From Parvularcula sp. (lineage in GTDB: Bacteria; Pseudomonadota; Alphaproteobacteria; Caulobacterales; Parvularculaceae): 64,000 nt of DNA. Under the pieces are notes generated by a model that was not told where the DNA came from, did not search any database, and saw only the letters and a list, made by a program, of their open reading frames with translations. The stretch lies in contig PAIP01000034.1 in the NCBI GenBank assembly GCA_002704915.1, positions 69,827 through 133,826 of the forward strand, given 5' to 3'. This document shows positions 53,120 through 61,469 of this stretch, in pieces; position 1 is the stretch's first letter, and every line of letters begins with the position of its first letter. A program made the translations under genes and the position numbers.

Positions 53120-54604
53120 TCAGGCAGGCTCTGTTCGATGCGCCTGCGTGACGGATTCAGTGATGAGCGCCGTCGCCTCATGGGGAAGGTGCGTCTCGCC
53201 ATCTGTAAATATCGGATGGGCGGGGCCGGTTGACCAGAACACGCTGTGTCGCGTGTGATCGCCATTGCGGACTGGCGCCGGCACGCGAATTTCGCCGGTT
53301 CGGTCCGATGTCAGTCTCCTGAAATTGCGCCGATTATGAGTACGGTCCCATTCAACAAATATATCCGGCAGCAAGTCTCCTTCCTGTTCCGCGTGGACAT
53401 CGCGGCTGAAATAGACTTCGGCGACGGCCGGCGCGCCCGTGTCGGCGTTCTTTAACGACAACAACCCTTTTTTGATTTCCTCTAACAGCGCGTCGGCCTC
53501 GGCGCCCGGTTTCACCACACCGTATTTTTCGCGGCCTTTGAGGTTGATGCGGATGCACCCGGCATTGTCATTGTGAGGGACTGAAAAAAACCGGCGGGAT
53601 TTATACTCATTCTTCGCCAATAATCGACGAATCCTGCGGGCCAGGGGCGCAATGCGGTGGCGCACGGCATTGGGGACATAGGATTGATATGCACGCCTGG
53701 CATTGGCCTCGCCGCTGGGCGGCGCGCCTGCGCCGATATCCAGTTTGAGCGCGATTTCCGGCATCGCAGAGTTGGCGCTGATCATCGGCTCGATGCCGGG
53801 CCCGCCGAGCATCATGATGACAGCATCGTCTCCGGCCGCCTGTCGGATCTCGCCGAGCGCCTTGTCGGTCTCGATGTAACAGGCGCGCACAGGATCGCCG
53901 ATGCTTTCCCGCAAGGCGGGATCGAAAAGCTCGTGATCCTCGCTTGTGAGCTGAAGATAGTAGTGTCCAAGATCGTGAAGCTCGGAAAAGCAGGGCGCAA
54001 TCAAGTCCCATTCGCGCTCGTTCAGCAAATCCACAGACAGACGCACCTTGGCGCCGATACGTTTGCGCACGCCTTCGGCGAAGTTGAGATGATCTTCCAC
54101 TGTGGCGATCTTCTGATTGGCGTAGCCTCCGGCGATTGGATCATGGCCGTATTTGCCGAACACCATGTCTGCTGTTGAGGGCGGCGACATGCGCGGCGGA
54201 CTTGCGGCGTCATGAGCGAGCCAGTTGTCGATGAGAATGCCGTTCTTCATCTCGTTAAAAGGGCCGCGATGCCAGTCAATGACGGCGACTCGCTTTCCCT
54301 CGGCATCGAGCGTTTCCCAGAAAGCGGGCTTATGAAAAGCAAGTTCCTGTTCGAAGGTTTTGTAGTCATAGGTTTTCGGATCGAACTGCAGGTAGAAATA
54401 ACGCCCGTGCCGAGCTGGCGTGTCGCCTGTCGCCGCCGACGTCCAGAAGGCGCCGGCGCCCAGCCCAGGGTAGTTATGCATTCTGACGCACTGCGATTGG
54501 CTGCGCAGCCGCTCGAAATTGGGCAACACGCCCTCGGCGATCAATTGATCCAGACGCTGATGGTCAAGCCCATCGAAACCAAACAGCAGCGTTTTGCACC
54601 CCAT
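53120..54604 (-). CDS. Alkaline phosphatase-superfamily phosphodiesterase (COG3379-like)
   Basis: 494 residues. LLFGFDGLDHQRLDQLIAEG opens the alkaline-phosphatase superfamily core with the metal-binding Asp (FDGLD), and the nucleophile region is GLGAGAFWTSAATGDTPARHG. LLPDIFVEWDRTHNRRNF and DHTRHSVFWSTGPAHPI are the late blocks of type I phosphodiesterase/nucleotide pyrophosphatase-like enzymes. There is no signal peptide, so it acts in the cytoplasm. Substrate unknown. Confidence 0.8.
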   Translation of the reverse strand: MGCKTLLFGFDGLDHQRLDQLIAEGVLPNFERLRSQSQCVRMHNYPGLGAGAFWTSAATGDTPARHGRYFYLQFDPKTYDYKTFEQELAFHKPAFWETLDAEGKRVAVIDWHRGPFNEMKNGILIDNWLAHDAASPPRMSPPSTADMVFGKYGHDPIAGGYANQKIATVEDHLNFAEGVRKRIGAKVRLSVDLLNEREWDLIAPCFSELHDLGHYYLQLTSEDHELFDPALRESIGDPVRACYIETDKALGEIRQAAGDDAVIMMLGGPGIEPMISANSAMPEIALKLDIGAGAPPSGEANARRAYQSYVPNAVRHRIAPLARRIRRLLAKNEYKSRRFFSVPHNDNAGCIRINLKGREKYGVVKPGAEADALLEEIKKGLLSLKNADTGAPAVAEVYFSRDVHAEQEGDLLPDIFVEWDRTHNRRNFRRLTSDRTGEIRVPAPVRNGDHTRHSVFWSTGPAHPIFTDGETHLPHEATALITESVTQAHRTEPA

Positions 54605-54733
54605 GACTTGTCTCGCCCGTTAACCATAAATGATAAGAAAGCCTATAGCACTGATCCAATGCAAGGCCCATTCCGTGAAGCTTTGTTACGAAAGAGCGGG
54701 ACAATCTCCGCCCAGCTTGGCAGCTATCATTCC

Positions 54734-54749
54734 CCTGACGAAAGTCAGG
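54734..54749 (+). promoter_or_regulatory. GNRA-capped hairpin in the leader of the homocysteine methyltransferase gene
   Basis: CCTGAC-GAAA-GTCAGG forms a 6-bp stem with a GAAA tetraloop about 80 bp before the gene. It may be part of a larger 5' structure; I could not match it to a known SAM or SAH riboswitch. The intergenic gap 54605-54829 holds nothing else I can name. Confidence 0.35.
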
Positions 54750-54829
54750 TATTTTATGCTCCGTTCGCCAGTAAGGACGTTTCGGCCGGCTTCCTATCTC
54801 CCGTGTCTAAAATGAGAAGGAGAATACTC

Positions 54830-55783
54830 ATGGGGAGTTACAGACTAAATCTGCCGCAGCTCGGGGAAGAAATATTCCTGACCGATAGCGGCATGGAGAC
54901 CGACCTTGTGTTCAACAAGGGTTTCGATCTTCCGTGTTTCGCCTCGTTCATGCTGTTGAACGACCCGTCGGGACGGGCGGCCATGTATGACTACTGCCTA
55001 GAGCATGCCTTGCTGGCGAAGCGCAATGGCTTCGGGTTCATTTTCGAAAGCGCGACCTGGCGGGCGAGCCCCGACTGGGGCGACAGGCTTGGTTTAGACA
55101 AAAACACGCTCGAAGCGGCGAACCGCGATGCGATCGCTCTGGTTGAAGAAGTTCGCGACGAAGCGGCGCTTGAGACGCCATTTGTGATTTCAGGCAATGT
55201 CGGCCCGCGCGGAGATGGCTATCAGCCCGGCGCTCTGATGACGGCGCCCGAAGCGGAAGACTATCACTCTTTCCAGGCGGAAATCTTCGCCGGCACAGCG
55301 GCGGATCTTGTCACCGCGCTCACCATGAACAACACGCCTGAGGCCATCGGCGTCGCCAATGCTGCGGCGGCGGCAGGAATGCCATGCGTGATTTCGTTCA
55401 CCGTTGAGACGGACGGGCGGTTGCCCACGGGCCAGCCGCTCGGCGAGGCGATCATGGAGACCGACTTCGAAGCGCGCAAACAACCCGCCTATTACATGAT
55501 CAATTGCGCGCATCCGAGCCATTTCACATTGACGCTGGAACAAGGGGAGCATTGGTTGTCGCGTCTCAAGGGCGTGCGCGCCAACGCCTCGAAATGCTCT
55601 CATGCTGAGCTCGATGAGGCGGAGACGCTGGATGACGGCAATCCGGGCGAGCTTGGCTTGGAAAACGCAGCGCTTCGGCGCATGGTTCCGTCGCTGAATA
55701 TTTTCGGCGGATGCTGCGGCACCGATCTGCGTCATGTGGGGGCGATCGCCGCTCAGCTTTTCCGCGCGTCGAAAGCGGCCTAA
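54830..55783 (+). CDS. Homocysteine S-methyltransferase
   Basis: 317 residues. The zinc-binding cysteines lie in INCAHP and GGCCGTDLRH, the signature of the homocysteine methyltransferase (pfam02574) family. LTDSGMETDLVFNKGFDLPC and ISGNVGPRGDGY are further blocks. The methyl donor (S-methylmethionine, betaine or other) is not decided by sequence; a link to betaine made by the window's methyltransferases is possible. AAGGAG precedes ATG 54830. The gene overlaps mvaB by 4 nt at the convergent ends. Confidence 0.9.
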   Translation: MGSYRLNLPQLGEEIFLTDSGMETDLVFNKGFDLPCFASFMLLNDPSGRAAMYDYCLEHALLAKRNGFGFIFESATWRASPDWGDRLGLDKNTLEAANRDAIALVEEVRDEAALETPFVISGNVGPRGDGYQPGALMTAPEAEDYHSFQAEIFAGTAADLVTALTMNNTPEAIGVANAAAAAGMPCVISFTVETDGRLPTGQPLGEAIMETDFEARKQPAYYMINCAHPSHFTLTLEQGEHWLSRLKGVRANASKCSHAELDEAETLDDGNPGELGLENAALRRMVPSLNIFGGCCGTDLRHVGAIAAQLFRASKAA

Positions 55784-56673
55784 GCGCCCTTAAGGGCGAG
55801 CGTTGCTTTCGAACCGGGTTTGCGGCCGAGTATTTCCGAAATCCAGATGCTTGTTTCCATCAGGGCGTCGAGATTGACGCCGGTGTCGTAACCGGAGCGG
55901 GCGAGGGAATAGACCACATCCTCGCTCGCCACATTGCCGCTGGCGCCTTTCGCATAAGGACAGCCGCCGAGGCCTGAGACGGAGCAGTCGAAAACCGCAA
56001 CGCCTTCCGTGATTGCCGCCCAGATATTGGCGAGCGCCTGTCCGTAGGTGTCATGGAAATGCCCGGCGAGCGCCGAAATGGGCACTTCCGTGGCGACGGC
56101 GCGGATCAGCGCTTTCGTCTCTTCCGGCGTCCCGACTCCGATCGTGTCGCCGAGGGAGATTTCGTAACAGCCCATCTCGTATAGCGCCTTGGCGACGGGA
56201 ACGACCTGTTCCGGGGTGATCTTGCCTTCATAAGGACAGCCGAGGACGCAGGAGACATAGCCGCGCACTTTGATGCCATCGGCTTTCGCTGCGTCGACCA
56301 CCGGGCGGAAGCGTTCAAGACTTTCAACGATGGAACAGTTGATGTTTTTCTGCGAAAAACTTTCCGACGCCGCGCCGAAAACCGCAATCGTGTCAGCTTT
56401 GGCGGCGCGGGCGCCCTCATAGCCTTTGAGGTTCGGCGTCAGAACGGGGTAGGAGACGTCGGGCTTGCGCTCGATTATCGCCATCACCTCATCGGTCGCC
56501 GCCATTTGCGGCACCCATTTCGGGGAGACGAAGGCCCCGGCCTCGACATTTTTCAGGCCGGCATTGGCGAGCCGTTCAATCAGTTCGACCTTCGTCGCCA
56601 CGTCGACGATTTGCTTTTCGTTCTGAAGCCCGTCGCGCGGACCCATTTCAACGAGGGTGATGGGGTGGGGCAT
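55780..56673 (-). CDS. mvaB: Hydroxymethylglutaryl-CoA lyase
   Basis: 297 residues, TIM barrel with MGPRDGLQNEKQIVDV (active-site Arg/Asp), a metal-binding AGHFHDTYGQALAN block, and the Cys loop GLGGCPYAKGASGN. It splits HMG-CoA into acetoacetate and acetyl-CoA, the last step of leucine breakdown. It is the distal gene of the mcc cluster, separated by a small orphan gene. Confidence 0.95.
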   Translation of the reverse strand: MPHPITLVEMGPRDGLQNEKQIVDVATKVELIERLANAGLKNVEAGAFVSPKWVPQMAATDEVMAIIERKPDVSYPVLTPNLKGYEGARAAKADTIAVFGAASESFSQKNINCSIVESLERFRPVVDAAKADGIKVRGYVSCVLGCPYEGKITPEQVVPVAKALYEMGCYEISLGDTIGVGTPEETKALIRAVATEVPISALAGHFHDTYGQALANIWAAITEGVAVFDCSVSGLGGCPYAKGASGNVASEDVVYSLARSGYDTGVNLDALMETSIWISEILGRKPGSKATLALKGA

Positions 56674-56688
56674 GAACGCGCTCCTACG

Positions 56689-57006
56689 CTAGTTAAGCAT
56701 CAAGTTGACGGTTGTTATGAGCGCAAGAAAAGTCAGTAAGGAAATTAGCGAGAGACGATAGGCGTATGTAAATCGCCCGTTGAGACCGAGAAAACCAGCT
56801 ATAGCATGCGACGTCAGCAAGCCTGGAATACCGATAAAATATGAAATGAAATACAGGCCGTGAAAGATATTTAGCATAATCCCGTTGTCCGGGCGATCTT
56901 GAAACCCTATGCCAAGTGGGGAGAAAACCCATGCAGCACTTAAGAGCAAAACCGGAATGGTTATAAAAATCCAATACCATAAGAAGCCAGAGGCTTTGTT
57001 AGACAT
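56689..57006 (-). CDS. Hypothetical three-helix membrane protein inserted in the leucine operon
   Basis: 105 residues, AT-richer than neighbours. Three hydrophobic segments (IFITIPVLLLSAAWVFSPLG, FHGLYFISYFIGIPGLL and LISLLTFLALITTVNLML) indicate an integral membrane protein. I do not recognise a family. It lies in the gap between mccA and mvaB on the same strand and looks like an insertion. Confidence 0.55.
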   Translation of the reverse strand: MSNKASGFLWYWIFITIPVLLLSAAWVFSPLGIGFQDRPDNGIMLNIFHGLYFISYFIGIPGLLTSHAIAGFLGLNGRFTYAYRLSLISLLTFLALITTVNLMLN

Positions 57007-57021
57007 GGATAATTCTCACTC

Positions 57022-59031
57022 TTACGCGCTTTCCTCGAACTCCACCAGCAGATCGCCGTCTTTCACCTGATCGCCGGGATTGAATTTGTACGCCTTGATG
57101 ACGCCGTCAAAGGGCGCCTTGATGGCGTGCTCCATTTTCATGGCTTCCATGACGAGCAGCGGCTTGCCAGCCTCCACCGTATCGCCGGCTTTTGCGGACA
57201 GCACCGTGATGACGCCCGGCATGGGCGCGGTGAGGGAGCCTTCGCTCGAATGATGGGCGGAAATGCCGGCGAGGGGATCGGGGAAGGCGAGCTCCCAATG
57301 GTCGGCGCCGATCCAGACGCGGAGTTTGTCGTTATGGGGCGCGGCGAAAGCGGCGAAATCCTCGCCGTCGACGGAGAGGCGCATGTCCCCGTCTTCGGTA
57401 ATTCCGGAAAAAGAAAACTGAATAGGTTCCTGCAGATCGCGGCCCTCCCGCCGCGCGGCGGCGGAAGCGTCCGGCTCCAGCGTTGCATTGAAAATGTCGC
57501 CTTCTTTTGAAAGCCGCAATAGCGATGGCGCGCCTTCATGGTCGATCCACATCACCTCATGGCGCGGACGGTTGAGACGGAAACCCGCAAGCGTGTCCCA
57601 AGGATCATTGTCATTGCTTGCATGAGTTCCGCGCTTCCACAGCGCCGCAGCGGCCCATTGTTTCGTGCCGGCGGGCGCCTTGGCAAAGAGGGCGTCTTCG
57701 TGCTCTTCGATGAATTTCGTCGAGACCTCGCCAGCGATGAAATCGCGCTCCGCCGCGATTGCGTGCAGGAACGCCGCATTGGTTTCGAGGCCGGCGACGC
57801 GGGTTTCGGCAAGCGCTGCGCGCATGGCGCCCAGCGCTTCTTCGCGGGTTTTCCCATGGGTGATGATCTTTGCGATCATCGGGTCATAGAAAGGCGTGAT
57901 CGCCTGGCCTTCCTCGACGCCGGAATCGATGCGCGCGGTTGCCTCGGGAAGCGCCAAGGTCGTCAGCGTCCCGATGGAGGGCGCGAAATTCTGGTTCGGA
58001 TTTTCCGCATAAAGCCTCGCCTCAAACGCATGACCTTTTTCGGTGATATTATCTTGCGTCAGCGGCAGGCCTTCGCCAGCGGCGATGCGTAACTGCCATT
58101 CGACAAAGTCCTGGCCGGTGATCAGTTCCGAAACCGGGTGCTCCACCTGAAGGCGCGTATTCATTTCCATGAAATAGACGGCGTCATTGTCGGCGTCGTA
58201 AAGAAACTCGACCGTCCCGGCGCCGCGATAATTGACGGCCTTGCCGGCGTCGACGCCTGCCTTTAACAGCGCTGCGCGCGTCTCAGCGGGGAGGTCAGGC
58301 GCCGGCGCCTCCTCGATCACCTTCTGGTGGCGGCGCTGCACCGAGCAATCGCGTTCGAACATGTGGACGACTTCGCCCTTGCCGTCGCCGAAAATCTGCA
58401 CCTCCACATGGCGCGCACGCGTCACATATTTTTCAATGAGAAAGCGGTCGTCGCCAAAGGCGGATTTCGCCTCGCGCTGCGCGGATTTCAGCGCATCTTC
58501 CAATTCTTCCTCGCGCGCGACCATGCGCATGCCCTTACCGCCGCCGCCCGCCGTCGCTTTCAGGAGCACCGGATAGCCGATGCGTTTAGCTTCGCGTTTG
58601 AACGTCTCGACCGACTGGTCTTCGCCCTGATAGCCGGGCGTTGTCGGCACGTTGGCCGCTTCCATTAAATCTTTCGCCGCCGATTTCGAGCCCATGGCGC
58701 GGATCGTTTCCGCCGTGGGGCCGATAAAGACGATCCCGGCCTTGTCGAGCGCTTCGGCGAAAGCGGCGTTCTCCGACAGAAAGCCGTAGCCCGGATGCAC
58801 CGCCTCGGCGCCCGTCTTTTTGCAGGCGTCGATGATTTTCTCGGCGACAAGATAACTTTCCGCAGCGGCGGGCGGACCGATATGAACCGCTTCATCGCAG
58901 GCTCTGACATGGGGCGCATTTTTGTCGGCGTCGGAATAGACCGCGACGGTGGCGACGCCGATTTTGCGCGCTGTTTTTGCAACGCGAACGGCGATTTCTC
59001 CGCGATTGGCGATCAGGATTTTCTTGAACAT
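57022..59031 (-). CDS. mccA: Methylcrotonyl-CoA carboxylase alpha subunit (biotin carboxylase plus carrier)
   Basis: 669 residues. An ATP-grasp biotin carboxylase (KILIANRGEIAVRVAKTARK, GGGGKGMRMV, MNTRLQVEHPVSELITG) is followed by a middle domain and a C-terminal biotinyl domain with VMEAMKMEH, whose Lys carries biotin. Acetyl-, propionyl- and methylcrotonyl-CoA carboxylases share this design; context with mccB, HMG-CoA lyase, hydratase and isovaleryl-CoA dehydrogenase points to methylcrotonyl-CoA. Confidence 0.9.
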   Translation of the reverse strand: MFKKILIANRGEIAVRVAKTARKIGVATVAVYSDADKNAPHVRACDEAVHIGPPAAAESYLVAEKIIDACKKTGAEAVHPGYGFLSENAAFAEALDKAGIVFIGPTAETIRAMGSKSAAKDLMEAANVPTTPGYQGEDQSVETFKREAKRIGYPVLLKATAGGGGKGMRMVAREEELEDALKSAQREAKSAFGDDRFLIEKYVTRARHVEVQIFGDGKGEVVHMFERDCSVQRRHQKVIEEAPAPDLPAETRAALLKAGVDAGKAVNYRGAGTVEFLYDADNDAVYFMEMNTRLQVEHPVSELITGQDFVEWQLRIAAGEGLPLTQDNITEKGHAFEARLYAENPNQNFAPSIGTLTTLALPEATARIDSGVEEGQAITPFYDPMIAKIITHGKTREEALGAMRAALAETRVAGLETNAAFLHAIAAERDFIAGEVSTKFIEEHEDALFAKAPAGTKQWAAAALWKRGTHASNDNDPWDTLAGFRLNRPRHEVMWIDHEGAPSLLRLSKEGDIFNATLEPDASAAARREGRDLQEPIQFSFSGITEDGDMRLSVDGEDFAAFAAPHNDKLRVWIGADHWELAFPDPLAGISAHHSSEGSLTAPMPGVITVLSAKAGDTVEAGKPLLVMEAMKMEHAIKAPFDGVIKAYKFNPGDQVKDGDLLVEFEESA

Positions 59032-59034
59032 AGG

Positions 59035-59565
59035 TCAGCTCACCATGTCGAAAGCGGGATGATAACGAAGCGTGCGGATTTCCTCCGGATCGACGCCGTC
59101 GAAATCGTCGTCCTCCGGCGCGATGATGCGGAAGGCGTCGCCGGCGTCGAAACCCGCCCAGGTGAATTTGCGTTTCGCCGCCGGCTCGAAACCGAAGCGC
59201 TCATAATAATGCGGATCGCCGAGCACAGCGACCAATCGCGCATTGTTTTCGCGGCAGAGCTTGAGCCCTTCCTCGACAAGCGCGGCGCCCACGCCCTGTT
59301 TCTGATGGTCGGGCGCAACGGCCAGCGGCCCGAGGCCGAGCAGAAGGCCGGAAAGATCCGGCTTGCAGGTCACGGTGGTGAAGGCGCAATAGCCGACCGG
59401 CACGCCGCTAATTTCCGCCATGCGCTCGAACTTGATAGCGTGCTCCTCCCAGAGCCTTTCCACAAGCTCGGCTTCGTCCTTGCGCTCGAAAGCGCTGGCG
59501 ATCAGCGCGTAAACAGCCTCGCGGTCTTCCTTCCTCACTTTTCGGATGAGAAGCCCTAAGGTCAT
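59035..59565 (-). CDS. GNAT-family N-acetyltransferase (YhbS-like)
   Basis: 176 residues. GLGPLAVAPDHQKQGVGAALVEEGL holds the acetyl-CoA motif (Q-x-x-G-x-G) and VAVLGDPHYYERFGFEPA is the YhbS-type block. Its ATG overlaps the hydratase stop (ATGA) and its end is 4 bp from mccA, so it is embedded in the leucine operon. The substrate is unknown. Confidence 0.85.
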   Translation of the reverse strand: MTLGLLIRKVRKEDREAVYALIASAFERKDEAELVERLWEEHAIKFERMAEISGVPVGYCAFTTVTCKPDLSGLLLGLGPLAVAPDHQKQGVGAALVEEGLKLCRENNARLVAVLGDPHYYERFGFEPAAKRKFTWAGFDAGDAFRIIAPEDDDFDGVDPEEIRTLRYHPAFDMVS

Positions 59566-60359
59566 TCGGTCTCTTTCAGCCAGCTCGGTTTGCGTTTTTC
59601 GAGGAACGCCGTGACGCCTTCCTTGCCTTCCTCGCTGGCGCGCGTCTTGGCGATCATGCCGGCGGTCTCTTCCATCACCGCATCCCCAAGGGGGCGGTAG
59701 GCGACCTTCCGGATCAACTCTTTCGCCAGCCCTTGCGAATGAGGACCGCAGACAAGAAGGCCGCCCAACATGTCCTCAAGCGCGTCGTTCAATTCATTGG
59801 CAGGCACGACTTTATGGAGGAGCCCGATGCGTTGCGCATCCGCCGCGTCGAAACGCTCGCCTGTGGTGAAATAACGGCGCGCCTGGCGCACCGTAATCGC
59901 CTGAATGACAAAGGGCGAGATAACGGCGGGAATCAGCCCCACGCGCACTTCCGAGAGCGCAAAGAAAGATGTATCGGCGCCGAGGGCGATGTCGCAGGCG
60001 GCGATAAGACCAAGCCCGCCGCCCATGGCCGGACCGTTGACAAGCGCCACTGTGGGTTTCGGCGAATGATAAATCGACGAAAGCATATGTGCGAGGCGGC
60101 GCGCATCGTCCTTGTTCTCCGCCGCGGAATATTTCGAAGCGCGTTGCATCATGTTGAGATCGGCGCCGGCGGAAAATGCTTTGCCGGCTCCGGTTAAAAC
60201 GATAACGCGCACATTCGGGTCGGCGTTGAGGCGTCCCATGGCCTCGCAGATCTCGCTGATCAACTCTTCGTTGAAAGCGTTGCGGATATCTGGCCTGTTC
60301 ATGGTGAGACGGGCGACGCCGCGCTGGTCGATAGTGGTGATGAGAACGTGATCGCTCAT
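59562..60359 (-). CDS. Enoyl-CoA hydratase/isomerase (probable methylglutaconyl-CoA hydratase)
   Basis: 265 residues, crotonase fold. Oxyanion-hole segments are FSAGADLNMM and NGPAMGGGLGLIAACDIAL, with a catalytic Glu in ALSEVRVGLIPAVISP. Placement in the leucine cluster suggests 3-methylglutaconyl-CoA hydratase (LiuC), which links methylcrotonyl-CoA carboxylase to HMG-CoA lyase. It overlaps the GNAT gene by 4 nt. Confidence 0.88.
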   Translation of the reverse strand: MSDHVLITTIDQRGVARLTMNRPDIRNAFNEELISEICEAMGRLNADPNVRVIVLTGAGKAFSAGADLNMMQRASKYSAAENKDDARRLAHMLSSIYHSPKPTVALVNGPAMGGGLGLIAACDIALGADTSFFALSEVRVGLIPAVISPFVIQAITVRQARRYFTTGERFDAADAQRIGLLHKVVPANELNDALEDMLGGLLVCGPHSQGLAKELIRKVAYRPLGDAVMEETAGMIAKTRASEEGKEGVTAFLEKRKPSWLKETE

Positions 60360-60451
60360 GAGGTAACGCGCCTCCCTGCCGTCGGCCTGAACTCTTTTAT
60401 TTTCGAATTGTTAGCGTAGCTGAATTTCGAGCCGAACCCAAAGGACGACCC

Positions 60452-60865
60452 ATGATCCTCGATCCAGACACCGCCTGCGCCTTGATTTTCAAAATTCGAC
60501 GCCTTCACGGCAAGGAGGCGGCGGGGCCGGATGTGCTGGCTTCGAATGATGTCGATGAAGGCCAGCCAGCGGGCGCGAGCATGGACGACGCGCTTGTGGA
60601 AGGGCGGGACCGGGGCAATCTGGCCGAGATCAAGGGCCTCATCGAAGGACTTGAATCCGAACAAAAACAGGAATTGTCGGCGTTGTTCCTGTTGGGGCGG
60701 GACAGCGATCTTTTCGCCGGTTTTGACGACGCCAAGGAAGCCGCGAAAGACTGGCCGGAGAACTTGACAAATTACATTCAGAACGATCCCGCCGCGGCGG
60801 AGCATCTCGCCAGCGGGCTTGAAAGCTGCGGCATTCGCTGCGACGACCGGGAAGGCGCGCGTTGA
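60452..60865 (+). CDS. DUF3775-domain protein
   Basis: 137 residues, acidic and helical: LDPDTACALIFKIRRLHGKE, GLIEGLESEQKQELSALFLLGRD and LTNYIQNDPAAAEHLASGLE match DUF3775, a small family of unknown function common in Alphaproteobacteria. It is oriented against the surrounding leucine genes. Confidence 0.82.
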   Translation: MILDPDTACALIFKIRRLHGKEAAGPDVLASNDVDEGQPAGASMDDALVEGRDRGNLAEIKGLIEGLESEQKQELSALFLLGRDSDLFAGFDDAKEAAKDWPENLTNYIQNDPAAAEHLASGLESCGIRCDDREGAR

Positions 60866-60916
60866 CATCGTCACATCCTCAATCGCGAGTCGAGTGTTCG
60901 AATTCCAGCTTTGACT

Positions 60917-61438
60917 TTAGTCGCTACAAAACCAAACACGTTCATTTGATCCTTTTGCACAAGTTATGAACATGGGGCCGTCAAAAGAAATCATACAATC
61001 ACCGTTGTCTTTAACCCAATAATCGTATCGTGCTCCACGTAGGGCAGGTTTAGGAATACCGTCTTCAAATGCGCTCAGCATCTTCAATGATTGTGGGCAT
61101 GCGCCGGCCTTGCTTTTGTAAGCTTTAATCGCGAGAAGTATTTCATCTCCGATTGCTTTGCTCTTTTTCTCGGCGACGAAATCGATGTGCATGCCCCAAG
61201 CAAGGCATGCGGTTAAAAAAGCAATTCCTGCGAGAGGCTGAATTTGTACTTTATAAAGTTGAGTTTCGGATAAGGTGAGGGACCGAATAAATTTGAATAC
61301 GATGAATAGGATATGAACAAAAGCAACCGGTACAATAGTCATGACGACGATAAGCCTTAGGCTGACCATGCCTTCTGCAAATCCTGAAAACAAAACGAAC
61401 AGGACGGCCGCGACTACGTAGGTAATCGTGAGTTTCAT
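60917..61438 (-). CDS. Hypothetical membrane protein, AT-rich, inserted before mccB's end
   Basis: 173 residues. Three hydrophobic segments in the first half (ITYVVAAVLFVLFSGFAEG, LRLIVVMTIVPVAFVHILFI, IQPLAGIAFLTACLAWGMHI) precede a soluble C-terminal domain of about 70 residues with four Cys (GACPQSL, NGDCMIS, ITCAKG, VWFCSD) that resembles small exported domains. No family is recognised. It is AT-richer than its neighbours and likely acquired. Confidence 0.6.
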   Translation of the reverse strand: MKLTITYVVAAVLFVLFSGFAEGMVSLRLIVVMTIVPVAFVHILFIVFKFIRSLTLSETQLYKVQIQPLAGIAFLTACLAWGMHIDFVAEKKSKAIGDEILLAIKAYKSKAGACPQSLKMLSAFEDGIPKPALRGARYDYWVKDNGDCMISFDGPMFITCAKGSNERVWFCSD

Positions 61439-61469
61439 ATTGAAGCTCTGTTGAGCCAAATTCACTTCC

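Noticed and set aside
54605-54829. SAM-II or SAH riboswitch before the homocysteine methyltransferase gene
   Set aside because: The conserved pseudoknot blocks of those classes are not visible; only one hairpin is clear.
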